NCBI GenBank assembly: GCA_963787195.1
Contig: CAWBCI010000019.1
Coordinates: 62,001-126,000 of the forward strand
Origin: CAWBCI01 sp963787195
GTDB taxonomy: Bacteria; Bacteroidota; Bacteroidia; Bacteroidales; JAGOPY01
Reading direction: 5' to 3'
Length of the DNA: 64,000 nt
In this document: positions 43,854 through 51,994 of the stretch, piece by piece
Layout of the letters: the number at the start of each line of letters is the position of its first letter
Position numbering within the stretch: position 1 is the first letter of the stretch
Program-made: the position numbers and the translations under genes
Notes under the pieces: generated by a model
The model's database searches: none
What the model saw: the letters and a program-made list of their open reading frames with translations, nothing else
Told to the model about the DNA's origin: nothing

Positions 43854-45482
43854 ATGAATAACGCGATCTATAATTTCAGCACACCGCTGAATGAAGAAGT
43901 TAAAACATATCTGAAAGGCAGTCTGGAAAGGATAAGTCTGGAAAAAGAATTGCAAAGGCAGTCATCAGAAGAAATAGAGATCCCGCTGGTGATTGGTGGA
44001 AAGGAAGTGCGCACCGGCCAGATCCATAAAGTCAGGATGCCGCACAATCATTCTCATGTTTTGGCAAACCTGCATATGGCAGGCGAAAAGGAAATCAAAA
44101 TGGCCATAGATGCAGCCATAAAGGCTCAATCCATTTGGTCGAACCTGGCATGGACAATCAGGGCATCCATATTGTTGAAAGCGGCGGATCTGATCTCAAC
44201 CAAATACCGTGATCTTATCAATGCTTCTTCCATGCTGGGTCAAAGCAAGAATATTTACCAGTCAGAGATTGACGGGGTTTGTGAAGCTATCGACTTTCTG
44301 AAATACAATACATTTTTTGCGGGAAAAATTTATGAAATGCAGCCGAAATCGGCCTTTCACCAGTTGAACCGTATGGAATACAGGGCTTTGGAAGGATTTA
44401 TCTTTTCAGTGAGCCCTTTCAATTTTACATCCATCGCCTCCAACCTGAATATGGCTCCCGTGATGATGGGGAATACCACGGTCTGGAAACCGGCAACTTC
44501 AGCTATTTTATCAAATTATTATCTGATGAAGGTTTTTATGGAAGCAGGCCTTCCTGACGGAGTGATCAATTTTCTTCCCGGGAAAGGTTCTCTGATCGGG
44601 AAGCATGTTTTGGAGTCACCTGATTTGGCCGGGATACATTTCACAGGTTCTAACAATACCTTTAATTACCTGTGGTCAGAAGTATCCGCTAATTTGAAGA
44701 ATTATAAATCCTATCCCCGTCTGGTAGGGGAGACCGGGGGAAAAGATTTCATTTTTGTACATCCTTCCGCTGATCCATTGGCAGTGGCTGCAAACACGAT
44801 CCGCGGGGCATTTGAATACCAGGGACAAAAATGCTCAGCGCCCTCCAGGATGTACATTCCGGCTTCTCTCTGGCCAAAACTTAAAGATTTGCTCATAGTC
44901 ATGGCTGAGGATATAAAAATGGGTGATGTGATGGATCCGATGAACTTCATGAATGCAGTGATTGATGAAGGTGCTTTTAAAACTATTACTTCTTATATCG
45001 ACTATGCTGCTGCATCAAAGGAAGCAGAAATCATTACAGGCGGACAATATGATATGTCGAAGGGCTATTTTATCAGACCTACTATTATCCAAACTTCCAA
45101 TCCCCACTTCAAAACCATGGAAGAGGAGATATTTGGGCCTGTATTAACTGTTTATATTTACGAAGATAAGGACCTGGATACGGCCATACAATTATGTAAC
45201 TCAACTTCTCCTTATGGTTTGACCGGGGCAGTTTTTGCCCGGGACAGGGTAGCCGCTTCAGTAATTTGTGATAAGCTTCGTTATGCAGCCGGCAATTTTT
45301 ATATAAATGATAAGCCAACTGGAGCGATAGTCGGTTTGCAACCTTTTGGAGGCTCAAGAGGCTCGGGTACCAATGATAAAGCCGGCGGGGAATTCAACCT
45401 GGTCAGGTGGATCAGCCCGCGGACGATTAAGGAATCCTTTGTCTCGGTAACTGATTACAAGTACCCATATATGAATGAATGA
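43854..45482 (+). CDS. pruA: L-glutamate gamma-semialdehyde dehydrogenase (1-pyrroline-5-carboxylate dehydrogenase)
   Basis: 542 residues, aldehyde dehydrogenase fold of the P5CDH subgroup. It oxidises glutamate semialdehyde to glutamate with NAD in proline catabolism. Visible are FIFSVSPFNFTSIASNLNMA near 183, the NAD-binding GIHFTGSNNTFNYLW near 261, Glu in GETGGKDFIFVHP near 294, catalytic Cys in EYQGQKCSAPSRMY near 325, and PTGAIVGLQPFGGSRGSGTN near 483, a hallmark of this subgroup. No proline dehydrogenase gene is in the window. Confidence 0.97.
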   Translation: MNNAIYNFSTPLNEEVKTYLKGSLERISLEKELQRQSSEEIEIPLVIGGKEVRTGQIHKVRMPHNHSHVLANLHMAGEKEIKMAIDAAIKAQSIWSNLAWTIRASILLKAADLISTKYRDLINASSMLGQSKNIYQSEIDGVCEAIDFLKYNTFFAGKIYEMQPKSAFHQLNRMEYRALEGFIFSVSPFNFTSIASNLNMAPVMMGNTTVWKPATSAILSNYYLMKVFMEAGLPDGVINFLPGKGSLIGKHVLESPDLAGIHFTGSNNTFNYLWSEVSANLKNYKSYPRLVGETGGKDFIFVHPSADPLAVAANTIRGAFEYQGQKCSAPSRMYIPASLWPKLKDLLIVMAEDIKMGDVMDPMNFMNAVIDEGAFKTITSYIDYAAASKEAEIITGGQYDMSKGYFIRPTIIQTSNPHFKTMEEEIFGPVLTVYIYEDKDLDTAIQLCNSTSPYGLTGAVFARDRVAASVICDKLRYAAGNFYINDKPTGAIVGLQPFGGSRGSGTNDKAGGEFNLVRWISPRTIKESFVSVTDYKYPYMNE

Positions 45483-45511
45483 TTAACTATTTAATTCTCT
45501 TAAATGATGGT

Positions 45512-46048
45512 TTAAACAGCAAGATAGGTCCAGAAAGGTTCCGGAGTATGTTTTACTGAATTAAAGCCTATATTGGATTTTAGCAGTTCCCCCTTGAATT
45601 TTTTTAAGGGGACTAATTTGGTGCCGGGCGCGCCAAGAAAATAATAGGGATCATTGGATATCACATTTCCATTTCCATCAGAAAGTGCTACATGGGCCAT
45701 AGGACTGCCGGTTTTCTGAAATATAATCGCCGATCCTGCTACCGGAGTTACATGTTCCATGAGATTAACCGCTTGCATGGAATCGAATATACCGGCCATG
45801 AAAGTCTCACCCTTGCCCTGCTTTTCCATTTCATTCATGATCCGGCTTAGCTTCTGATATTTCAGCAGGTATGTTTTATCAATTTCCCCACCCTGAAATG
45901 CCCAAAAAAGAAGGGATGTCCAGCAATTGAACTTGTAGGACCCGATATTCCCAATCTCCCAGGTGGAAAAGTCAGGATGATAGTCAATGTCGTATTCCAG
46001 GTTTCCGATACAAGCCCTGGCTGCATTAATAACCTTTTTGACGGACAT
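45512..46048 (-). CDS. Uncharacterised protein, possible NlpC/P60-like cysteine peptidase or amidase
   Basis: 178 residues, no signal peptide. A Cys in YKFNCWTSLLFWAFQGG near residue 42 opens an amphipathic helix, and a His lies in SPMAHVALSDGNGNVISND near 118, a strand-turn-strand. The spacing and context (AGSAIIFQKTGSPMAHVAL) recall NlpC/P60 and related papain-like amidases, where Cys begins a helix and His sits on the next sheet. The third polar residue is not clear. The assignment is inference from motif layout. It is convergent with pruA, with 29 bases between. Confidence 0.5.
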   Translation of the reverse strand: MSVKKVINAARACIGNLEYDIDYHPDFSTWEIGNIGSYKFNCWTSLLFWAFQGGEIDKTYLLKYQKLSRIMNEMEKQGKGETFMAGIFDSMQAVNLMEHVTPVAGSAIIFQKTGSPMAHVALSDGNGNVISNDPYYFLGAPGTKLVPLKKFKGELLKSNIGFNSVKHTPEPFWTYLAV

Positions 46049-46182
46049 ACTTATCCTCCTGTTTATAAATAATTTTGATTAAATGAACTAGAAAGAAAAT
46101 ATAAATCAATAAGAATAAAGATAATTATAATACGAATAAAATCAAAACTTATTTTAGGAGTAGCTATGTCTATTAATTATTG

Positions 46183-46209
46183 AAGACTAACGACTAAAGA
46201 CTAACGACT
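46183..46209. repeat. Heptanucleotide tandem repeat
   Basis: GACTAAC-type 7-base units in series (GACTAAC GACTAAA GACTAAC GACTGTC), including two exact copies of AAGACTAACGACT 14 bases apart, just beyond the GH13 gene stop. The rest of the 46049-46211 gap is AT-rich. Confidence 0.6.
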
Positions 46210-46211
46210 GT

Positions 46212-47687
46212 CTACTGTTTAAAGTGAAGAAAATGATATTGCCAGGGCCCTAATTCCACATATAAGCCATGGAATTTAAGTTTATCTCCCGATCTTTCAT
46301 AGTAATTCCCTGAAAGCAGGTCGTCAAGTATGAATTCTTTTCCCATAAGATCGTACCATGGAAGGATTATCCTGGCACAGGAGGTTTCAGCACTGTAATT
46401 AATAACGATCAGAAAACGTGCTGTTTCATTTTCCAGACCCCATGCAAGGATGTTGATGAAGTGGGGATCACTGTTCCAGCCCTGCACCGTAAGAAAAGTC
46501 CAGTGGCCTTTATGAAAAGCATCCCGGTTAAGGGTCTTCATCAATTTAAGGTAAAAACTTTCCAGGTTTTCATTTACTTCTTCCTGAGGCCTCCTGCCAA
46601 GAAAAACTGGCAGCTTTTTCTGCATGCCTTCAGCTTGCCCTTCATGAAGTAATTTAGCCCCAGGCAGGGTCATTATAGCAAGCATTGCTGCCTTTTCCTT
46701 TTCCTCCGGAAGAATAGAAGCTACCCTGGGTTCATCATGATTTTCCAGGAATCTCAGGAGTTTGTCCTGGTAAGAAATATCAGCATACAGATGCGAACGG
46801 ATACTTTCGGCTGAGTCGTTCATGAGCCTGTCATACAGTCTCTTATCATAGCAATAATCAAATCCCTCTTGCTGCAATTCCCATTCCATATTCCAATATA
46901 CTTCTCCAATAAATTTGAATTTTGGATAAGTTATTTTTACCTCCCTGATCAAAGGGGCCCAGAATTCCTGTTTGGGGGCTATACCTGCTTTCTCCCCCCA
47001 GGTCTTCCTGAAAATATCATTCATCGTGAGCATAGCCATGTCACACCGAATTCCATCACATTGGGAAGCTATGTCCTTTAAAGTCTCTGAAATTGCAATT
47101 CTTAGATCGGGATTATAAGCATTCAATTGTATTACATCAGGCCATGCAGGATAATAAGGGTCCCTGGCCCGGGCAATTATATTACCGTTGATTTCCAGGT
47201 AAGAAGAAGGATCTTTTTCAATTTCAATTGAATTGCCTTGTATATAATATTCAGGATGTTGTGTTGCCCATTCATGATCAGGAGCCGTATGATTCGGTAC
47301 AAAATCCAGGAAAAGGTGCAGTTCCCTTTGCGCTAATTCATGCCGGGCTTTTGCAAGGCCAGCTTTGCCCCCAAGCCGGGAAGCTACCTCATAGGACCTG
47401 ATACAGTATGGGGAACCGGCAATATCATCAGCCTGCAAATCAGGCAATACTTCCCTGAAATCACTCATTATGTCTTCCCGTTCTTCTACTATCCGAATTC
47501 CTGCCGGGCTTCTTTCCCATACTCCCATCAACCAGATTACATCTACTGAAGCCATCTTCAACCTGTCCCACTCAGAGTCCGGAACATTTAACAGGCTAAT
47601 CTTTCTATTGTACTTTCGACTCAGGTCATTGAGCCATGTCCATGCATTTAGCTCGTAAATCAAGGGGTAGGGAGGAATATCTTTCAT
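46212..47687 (-). CDS. GH13 alpha-amylase-family glycoside hydrolase
   Basis: 491 residues, no signal peptide, so cytoplasmic. The (beta/alpha)8 GH13 signatures are present: FLDFVPNHTAPDH near 130, nucleophile Asp in GIRCDMAMLTMNDIF near 217, acid Glu in FKFIGEVYWNMEWELQ near 260, and LRFLENHDEPRVAS near 313 with the transition-state Asp. A small C-terminal beta domain ends the protein. The subfamily is not one I can name. A galactokinase gene lies divergently 213 bases away, and both may belong to intracellular sugar turnover. Confidence 0.9.
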   Translation of the reverse strand: MKDIPPYPLIYELNAWTWLNDLSRKYNRKISLLNVPDSEWDRLKMASVDVIWLMGVWERSPAGIRIVEEREDIMSDFREVLPDLQADDIAGSPYCIRSYEVASRLGGKAGLAKARHELAQRELHLFLDFVPNHTAPDHEWATQHPEYYIQGNSIEIEKDPSSYLEINGNIIARARDPYYPAWPDVIQLNAYNPDLRIAISETLKDIASQCDGIRCDMAMLTMNDIFRKTWGEKAGIAPKQEFWAPLIREVKITYPKFKFIGEVYWNMEWELQQEGFDYCYDKRLYDRLMNDSAESIRSHLYADISYQDKLLRFLENHDEPRVASILPEEKEKAAMLAIMTLPGAKLLHEGQAEGMQKKLPVFLGRRPQEEVNENLESFYLKLMKTLNRDAFHKGHWTFLTVQGWNSDPHFINILAWGLENETARFLIVINYSAETSCARIILPWYDLMGKEFILDDLLSGNYYERSGDKLKFHGLYVELGPWQYHFLHFKQ

Positions 47688-47862
47688 AGCGTATTATAAA
47701 TATAAAATTCAGCAATAATTAGCTTCATCGTTTTATATAAATGGGAAGCGACTTAACTCGTAAAGTTAGAATATTATATGCACATCAGAAATATATTTTT
47801 CATCGAAAATTATTAACTGAATTATGAAATAGAGTATGATTTAAGCATTTCGCATTAATTAG

Positions 47863-47870
47863 TAATTTTG
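47863..47870 (+). promoter_or_regulatory. -7 box of the galK promoter
   Basis: TAATTTTG, 30 bases before the galK ATG. Confidence 0.5.
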
Positions 47871-47900
47871 GTAGAGAAAGTATTATATCATGCATAAAAT

Positions 47901-49067
47901 ATGGATATTCAGAAATTGAAAGATGAATTTTTCGGAATCTATGGCAGGAGTAATGAAGATGTGAGGATATATTTTGCTCCCGGAAGGGTAAACCTGATCG
48001 GAGAGCATACAGATTATAATGGAGGTTATGTATTGCCCTGCGCACTTTCATATGGTACTTACCTTCTGGTAAGGAAAGCTTCATTGCCGGTCCTTGACTT
48101 CCGCTCCAGGGGTTTTGATTTTCAGGTCAGGGTACCTCTGAGTGCGCATTACAGCAGGATTCAAAATCACTGGGTAAATTACCCTCTGGGAATATTGCAG
48201 GTTTTTGCATTGAAGGGCCAAAAACCTTCAGGAATGGAATTTTATTTTGCGGGAAATATACCAAATGGTGCAGGCCTTTCTTCATCGGCCTCAATTGAGA
48301 TGGTCACCGCTTTTGCTTTAAACGATATGATGGGATGGGATTATTCAGTTTTGGATTTGATCAATTTTTCTAAGAAGGCGGAGAATGAATTCGTAGGAGT
48401 TAACTGTGGAATCATGGATATGTTTGCTGTGGGTCTGGCAGAGAAAGAACATGCTCTTTTCCTGAATTGCAAAACTCTAAGTTACAGCCTGACGCCCCTG
48501 GATCTCAAGGCTTACAGGCTGGTGATCATGAATACCGGTAAAAAGAGGGGATTGTCGGGATCTAAATATAATGAAAGGGTTGCGGAATGCAAACAGGCTG
48601 TTGAATTCCTGCAACCGGCGCTTCAAATAGAATCTCTCGGGCAACTCAGTATAGGGAATTTTGAACAGTATGGGCATCTTATCAGGGATAAAACTGTTTA
48701 TAAACGAGCTCGTCATGTGGTAGGAGAGAATTGGAGGGTGCTTGAATCTGTGAAGGCTTTGAAGAAGTCTGACCTGCCACTTTTTGGAAATATGCTGAAC
48801 TTATCGCATGATTCACTCAGGGATGATTATGAAGTTAGCGGCTTTGAACTGGACAGCATGGTTGAGATAGCCAGGACGCAGAGCGGGGTGCTCGCGGCGA
48901 GGATGACAGGAGCCGGTTTCGGAGGCTGTGCAATCGCTTTCGTAAAAGAAAATCAGATTGAAAATTTTATATCGGAAACAGAAAGGACCTATACTCAGAA
49001 AACAGGACTTATGCCTGAATTCTATCTTCCGGATACCGGTGAGGGTGTAAGAAAATTAGAACAATAA
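47901..49067 (+). CDS. galK: Galactokinase
   Basis: 388 residues, GHMP kinase. It phosphorylates galactose to galactose-1-phosphate in the Leloir pathway. The galactokinase signature GRVNLIGEHTDYNGGYVLPC near residues 29-48, ATP motif IPNGAGLSSSASIEM near 120, VNCGIMDMFAVGLAEKEHAL near 170 with the catalytic Asp, and C-terminal RMTGAGFGGCAIAFV near 333 are all present. No galT, galE or galM is adjacent. Confidence 0.97.
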   Translation: MDIQKLKDEFFGIYGRSNEDVRIYFAPGRVNLIGEHTDYNGGYVLPCALSYGTYLLVRKASLPVLDFRSRGFDFQVRVPLSAHYSRIQNHWVNYPLGILQVFALKGQKPSGMEFYFAGNIPNGAGLSSSASIEMVTAFALNDMMGWDYSVLDLINFSKKAENEFVGVNCGIMDMFAVGLAEKEHALFLNCKTLSYSLTPLDLKAYRLVIMNTGKKRGLSGSKYNERVAECKQAVEFLQPALQIESLGQLSIGNFEQYGHLIRDKTVYKRARHVVGENWRVLESVKALKKSDLPLFGNMLNLSHDSLRDDYEVSGFELDSMVEIARTQSGVLAARMTGAGFGGCAIAFVKENQIENFISETERTYTQKTGLMPEFYLPDTGEGVRKLEQ

Positions 49068-49082
49068 GTCTTTTAAGCATTA

Positions 49083-49745
49083 TTATCTTTCCCCGAAAAT
49101 GGCTGTACCAACCCGGACCAGGGTGCTGCCCTCCTGGATAGCAAGCAAATAATCCCCTGACATTCCCATACTTATTTCTTTAAATCCGGTATCCGCGTTA
49201 AAGTATGAGGATTTAATTTCTTTAAAAATCCGGTATAATTCCCTGAATTCTCTTTTTATAAGATCTTCATTTTCTGTAAGGGATGCCATTCCCATCACAC
49301 CCACGATCTTTATGTTCCGCATGGATCTGTACTCATCTGAAGACAGAATTTCTACAGCCTCTTTCATATCGAGTCCGAATTTAGATTCTTCAGAGGCAAT
49401 GTGGAATTGCAGCAGACAATTGCTTATCTTATTTATTTTGGAAGATTGTTTATTGATTTCTTTAAGCAGATGGAAACTGTCAACCGAATGGATGAGCTTT
49501 ATGAATGGAACAATGAATTTGACCTTATTGCTCTGAAGATGGCCTATAAAATGCCATTCAATATCTAATGGCAATAAGGGCTGCTTTGAAATCAGTTCCT
49601 GGGCTTTGTTTTCCCCAAATACTTTCTGACCGGCCCCGTAGGCTTCCAAAATATCTTCTGCCGGCATTTTCTTGGAGACGGCACATAACTGGACATCTCC
49701 GGGTATCCGGGCCCTGACTTCAAGAAGATTCTCTTTGATTCCCAT
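49083..49745 (-). CDS. yggS: YggS-family pyridoxal-5'-phosphate homeostasis protein
   Basis: 220 residues from the ATG at 49745; the frame continues about 53 codons upstream but would run across the divergent sulfatase start. The fold-III PLP-binding barrel shows the PLP Lys in LCAVSKKMPAEDILEAYGAG near 25, FGENKAQELISKQ near 43, EWHFIGHLQSNKVKF near 67, and the phosphate-binding SMGMSGDYLLAI near 197. The protein buffers PLP and has no known catalytic role. Confidence 0.96.
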   Translation of the reverse strand: MGIKENLLEVRARIPGDVQLCAVSKKMPAEDILEAYGAGQKVFGENKAQELISKQPLLPLDIEWHFIGHLQSNKVKFIVPFIKLIHSVDSFHLLKEINKQSSKINKISNCLLQFHIASEESKFGLDMKEAVEILSSDEYRSMRNIKIVGVMGMASLTENEDLIKREFRELYRIFKEIKSSYFNADTGFKEISMGMSGDYLLAIQEGSTLVRVGTAIFGER

Positions 49746-49780
49746 AGTGTTCAGCTGTTTTGGAACAACAAAGGTAAGGA

Positions 49781-49809
49781 TTTGCTTTAAACTTTTATTT
49801 ATACCTTTG
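49781..49809 (+). promoter_or_regulatory. Bacteroidota-type promoter of the sulfatase gene
   Basis: TTTG at 49781-49784 (-33) and TACCTTTG at 49802-49809 (-7), with a 17-base spacer, lie 21 bases before the ATG at 49831. Confidence 0.6.
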
Positions 49810-49830
49810 CCGGCAATCTCAGAATGTATT

Positions 49831-51702
49831 ATGAAAAAAATAATTCTTTCGCTACTAAGGCAATATTTATTCTGGATGCTTTTTTTTGCTTTCCTCCGGA
49901 TCATTTTCCTGCTCTTCTTTTATAAAATGCTTGTAAATGACCATGTTACCCTTGGTGAGACGCTTGCATCCTTCCCGCATGCTATCTTGCTGGACACTTC
50001 TTCTGCAAGTTATATTCTTGTTTTTCCTTTGATTCTACTTACACTGCAGGGTTTTTTCAGATGGAATTTCCTGAATATCGTGAATAAGGTCTATACTTTT
50101 CTGATCATCTTTCTTTATGCCTTTATAACTGCAGCAGAATTAGGCACTTTCGGGGAATGGAAGACGAAGCTTTCGGCAAAGGCATTAGCCTATGCAAGAC
50201 ATCCGCAGGAAGCATACCAGTCTATTTCTGCGCTGGAATTCTTTAGCCTTCTGGCTTTCCTTATTTTCATGATCGTTCTTCCTTATTATGTATATAAAAA
50301 AATCTTTTACAGGAATATTAAGGATAGGGCCCGCTACCTGGTTTATCCGTTTATTTTTTTATTGATAAGCGCAGGAGTGGTTTTCCTGGGTATCAGAGGT
50401 GGCCTTGACCCTATCCCGATTACAAAGAGCGCTGCTTATTATTCCCATCATGATATCCTGAATAATGCAGCGATGAATTCGGGATTCAACCTGGCTACCA
50501 GCCTCCTTGAAAGCGCTAAATTCGACAATTCCAACCCCTTCATGTTTTATAATTTTAAAGATGCTGAAGCGGAAGTCAGTAAGTTGAACCATGTCGAAAA
50601 GGATACCACGCTCAGGATACTGAATACAGAAAAACCTAATGTAGTGATCCTGCTGATGGAAAGCTGGTCGGGAGACCTGATAGAATCGCTTGGAGGAAAG
50701 CCCGGCATAACGCCGGAATTTCACAAGCTGGAAAAGGACGGCATACTTTTTACCAATTTTTATGCAAGCGGGAACCGATCCCAACAGGCCATGGCAACTA
50801 TCTTTGGAGGTTATCCGGCCCTGCCTTATACTACCATTACCGAGAACCCTGACAAGTATTCAAAATTGCCCAGCCTCGTCAAAGAATTAAATGGAAAAGG
50901 CTATCATTCCTCTTTCTATTTCGGAGGACAACTCATGTACGGAAATATAAAAGCTTATATACTGTACACAGGTTTTCAGCGGATTTTGGAGGAAAAAGAT
51001 ATCGACCAGTCTATTCCCCGGGGAAGGCTAGGCGTGCACGATGAATACCTCTATGCTATCCATGCAAAGGATATGAATAAAGAACCTCAGCCATTTTTTT
51101 CCGTTGTATTTTCACTCAGCTCGCATTCACCTTATGACGAGCCAATGGATCAGGTCATTGACTGGGGTGCTAATGAAAATCCTTTTGTTAATTCGGCTTA
51201 TTATTCCGACCGCAGCCTGGGTCAATATTTTGAAAAGGTGAAGAAGGAGCCCTGGTACCATAATACTCTTTTCATTATCGTGGCTGATCATAGTCATAAT
51301 TCATACCGGAACTGGCCTTTGGAAAGTTTCGAATATCATAAGATACCATTCCTGCTTTACGGGGATGTAATAAAAGATGAATTCAGGGGGGAAAAGATCG
51401 ATCGTATTTCAAGTAATACCGATATCAGCACCACCTTGCTTAAACAGCTCGGCTATGATGCTTCCGCATTTAATTGGAGCCTTGATCTCTTCAACCCATA
51501 TTCTCCGCAGTTTGCCTTCTTTGAGATCAATGATGGGGTTGGCTGGAAAAGTACGGACGGGGAATTTGGCTATAATGTGAGCACCAATTATTACTATTTT
51601 AAGAAATTCGCCCACCCTGATGATCCAAAATCAAAAGAAAGGCTGATTCGGCAAGGAAAATCCTATATTGAAGTTCTTTTTCAGAATTTCCTTGATATGT
51701 AA
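49831..51702 (+). CDS. LTA synthase-like membrane sulfatase/phosphotransferase
   Basis: 623 residues from the ATG at 49831; the frame is open further upstream but overlaps divergent yggS. Five membrane segments occupy about residues 7-195, followed by an extracytoplasmic alkaline-phosphatase-fold domain: NVVILLMESWSGDLIESLGG near 270, the nucleophile region FYASGNRSQQAMATIFGG near 311 with Ser/Thr, SLSSHSPYDEP near 430, and IIVADHSHNSYRN near 485. This organisation is that of LtaS/OpgB/MdoB enzymes, which move phosphoglycerol or phosphoethanolamine groups onto envelope glycans. The donor and acceptor in Bacteroidota are not established. Confidence 0.92.
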   Translation: MKKIILSLLRQYLFWMLFFAFLRIIFLLFFYKMLVNDHVTLGETLASFPHAILLDTSSASYILVFPLILLTLQGFFRWNFLNIVNKVYTFLIIFLYAFITAAELGTFGEWKTKLSAKALAYARHPQEAYQSISALEFFSLLAFLIFMIVLPYYVYKKIFYRNIKDRARYLVYPFIFLLISAGVVFLGIRGGLDPIPITKSAAYYSHHDILNNAAMNSGFNLATSLLESAKFDNSNPFMFYNFKDAEAEVSKLNHVEKDTTLRILNTEKPNVVILLMESWSGDLIESLGGKPGITPEFHKLEKDGILFTNFYASGNRSQQAMATIFGGYPALPYTTITENPDKYSKLPSLVKELNGKGYHSSFYFGGQLMYGNIKAYILYTGFQRILEEKDIDQSIPRGRLGVHDEYLYAIHAKDMNKEPQPFFSVVFSLSSHSPYDEPMDQVIDWGANENPFVNSAYYSDRSLGQYFEKVKKEPWYHNTLFIIVADHSHNSYRNWPLESFEYHKIPFLLYGDVIKDEFRGEKIDRISSNTDISTTLLKQLGYDASAFNWSLDLFNPYSPQFAFFEINDGVGWKSTDGEFGYNVSTNYYYFKKFAHPDDPKSKERLIRQGKSYIEVLFQNFLDM

Positions 51703-51712
51703 TATGAAATAA

Positions 51713-51746
51713 AAGCCGGATTTCAGTCATGACTGTGAATCCGGCC
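51713..51746 (+). terminator. Terminator of the sulfatase gene
   Basis: GCCGGATT (51715-51722) pairs with AATCCGGC (51738-51745); the loop itself contains the palindrome CAGTCATGACTG. It lies between convergent genes and may serve both. Confidence 0.7.
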
Positions 51747-51769
51747 TTAAAAATTTCCAGTAAAAGAAT

Positions 51770-51946
51770 TTACTTTAAATTATAAAAGCAACGCTTAGGG
51801 GAAATCAATACATTTTCCCCCATTAATTTTTTAATGGCTTTATCCACTTCTTTTTTATCGATCCCGCTTTTATCAGCTATCTCTCCGCTCTTAAGCGGCT
51901 GCCCGGCTTCTTTCAAAGTCTTGATAACTATTTCATTTATTTCCAT
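51770..51946 (-). CDS. 58-residue winged-helix mini-protein
   Basis: 58 residues, ATG at 51946. Helix-turn-helix layout: EIVIKTLKEAGQPLKSGEIA forms helices 1-2, SGIDKKEVDKAIKKLMGEN the recognition helix, and VLISPKRCFYNL the wing. It resembles small stand-alone winged-helix proteins found in several bacteria and archaea that carry the same PLKSGEIA...KKEVDKAIKKL and SPKRCFY pattern. The single Cys in KRCFY is conserved in those I recall, which would fit a redox or zinc role, but no function is known. It sits between the sulfatase terminator and DUF1015 on the minus strand, 48 bases downstream of the latter. Confidence 0.8.
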   Translation of the reverse strand: MEINEIVIKTLKEAGQPLKSGEIADKSGIDKKEVDKAIKKLMGENVLISPKRCFYNLK

Positions 51947-51994
51947 TTTAATTTCAATTTAGGTCGATGATATTTATTCAATATTGATTGGATT

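Noticed and set aside
49746..49904. N-terminal extension of YggS across the divergent sulfatase start
   Set aside because: The extension covers the sulfatase promoter and start and has no similarity to the PLP-binding family.
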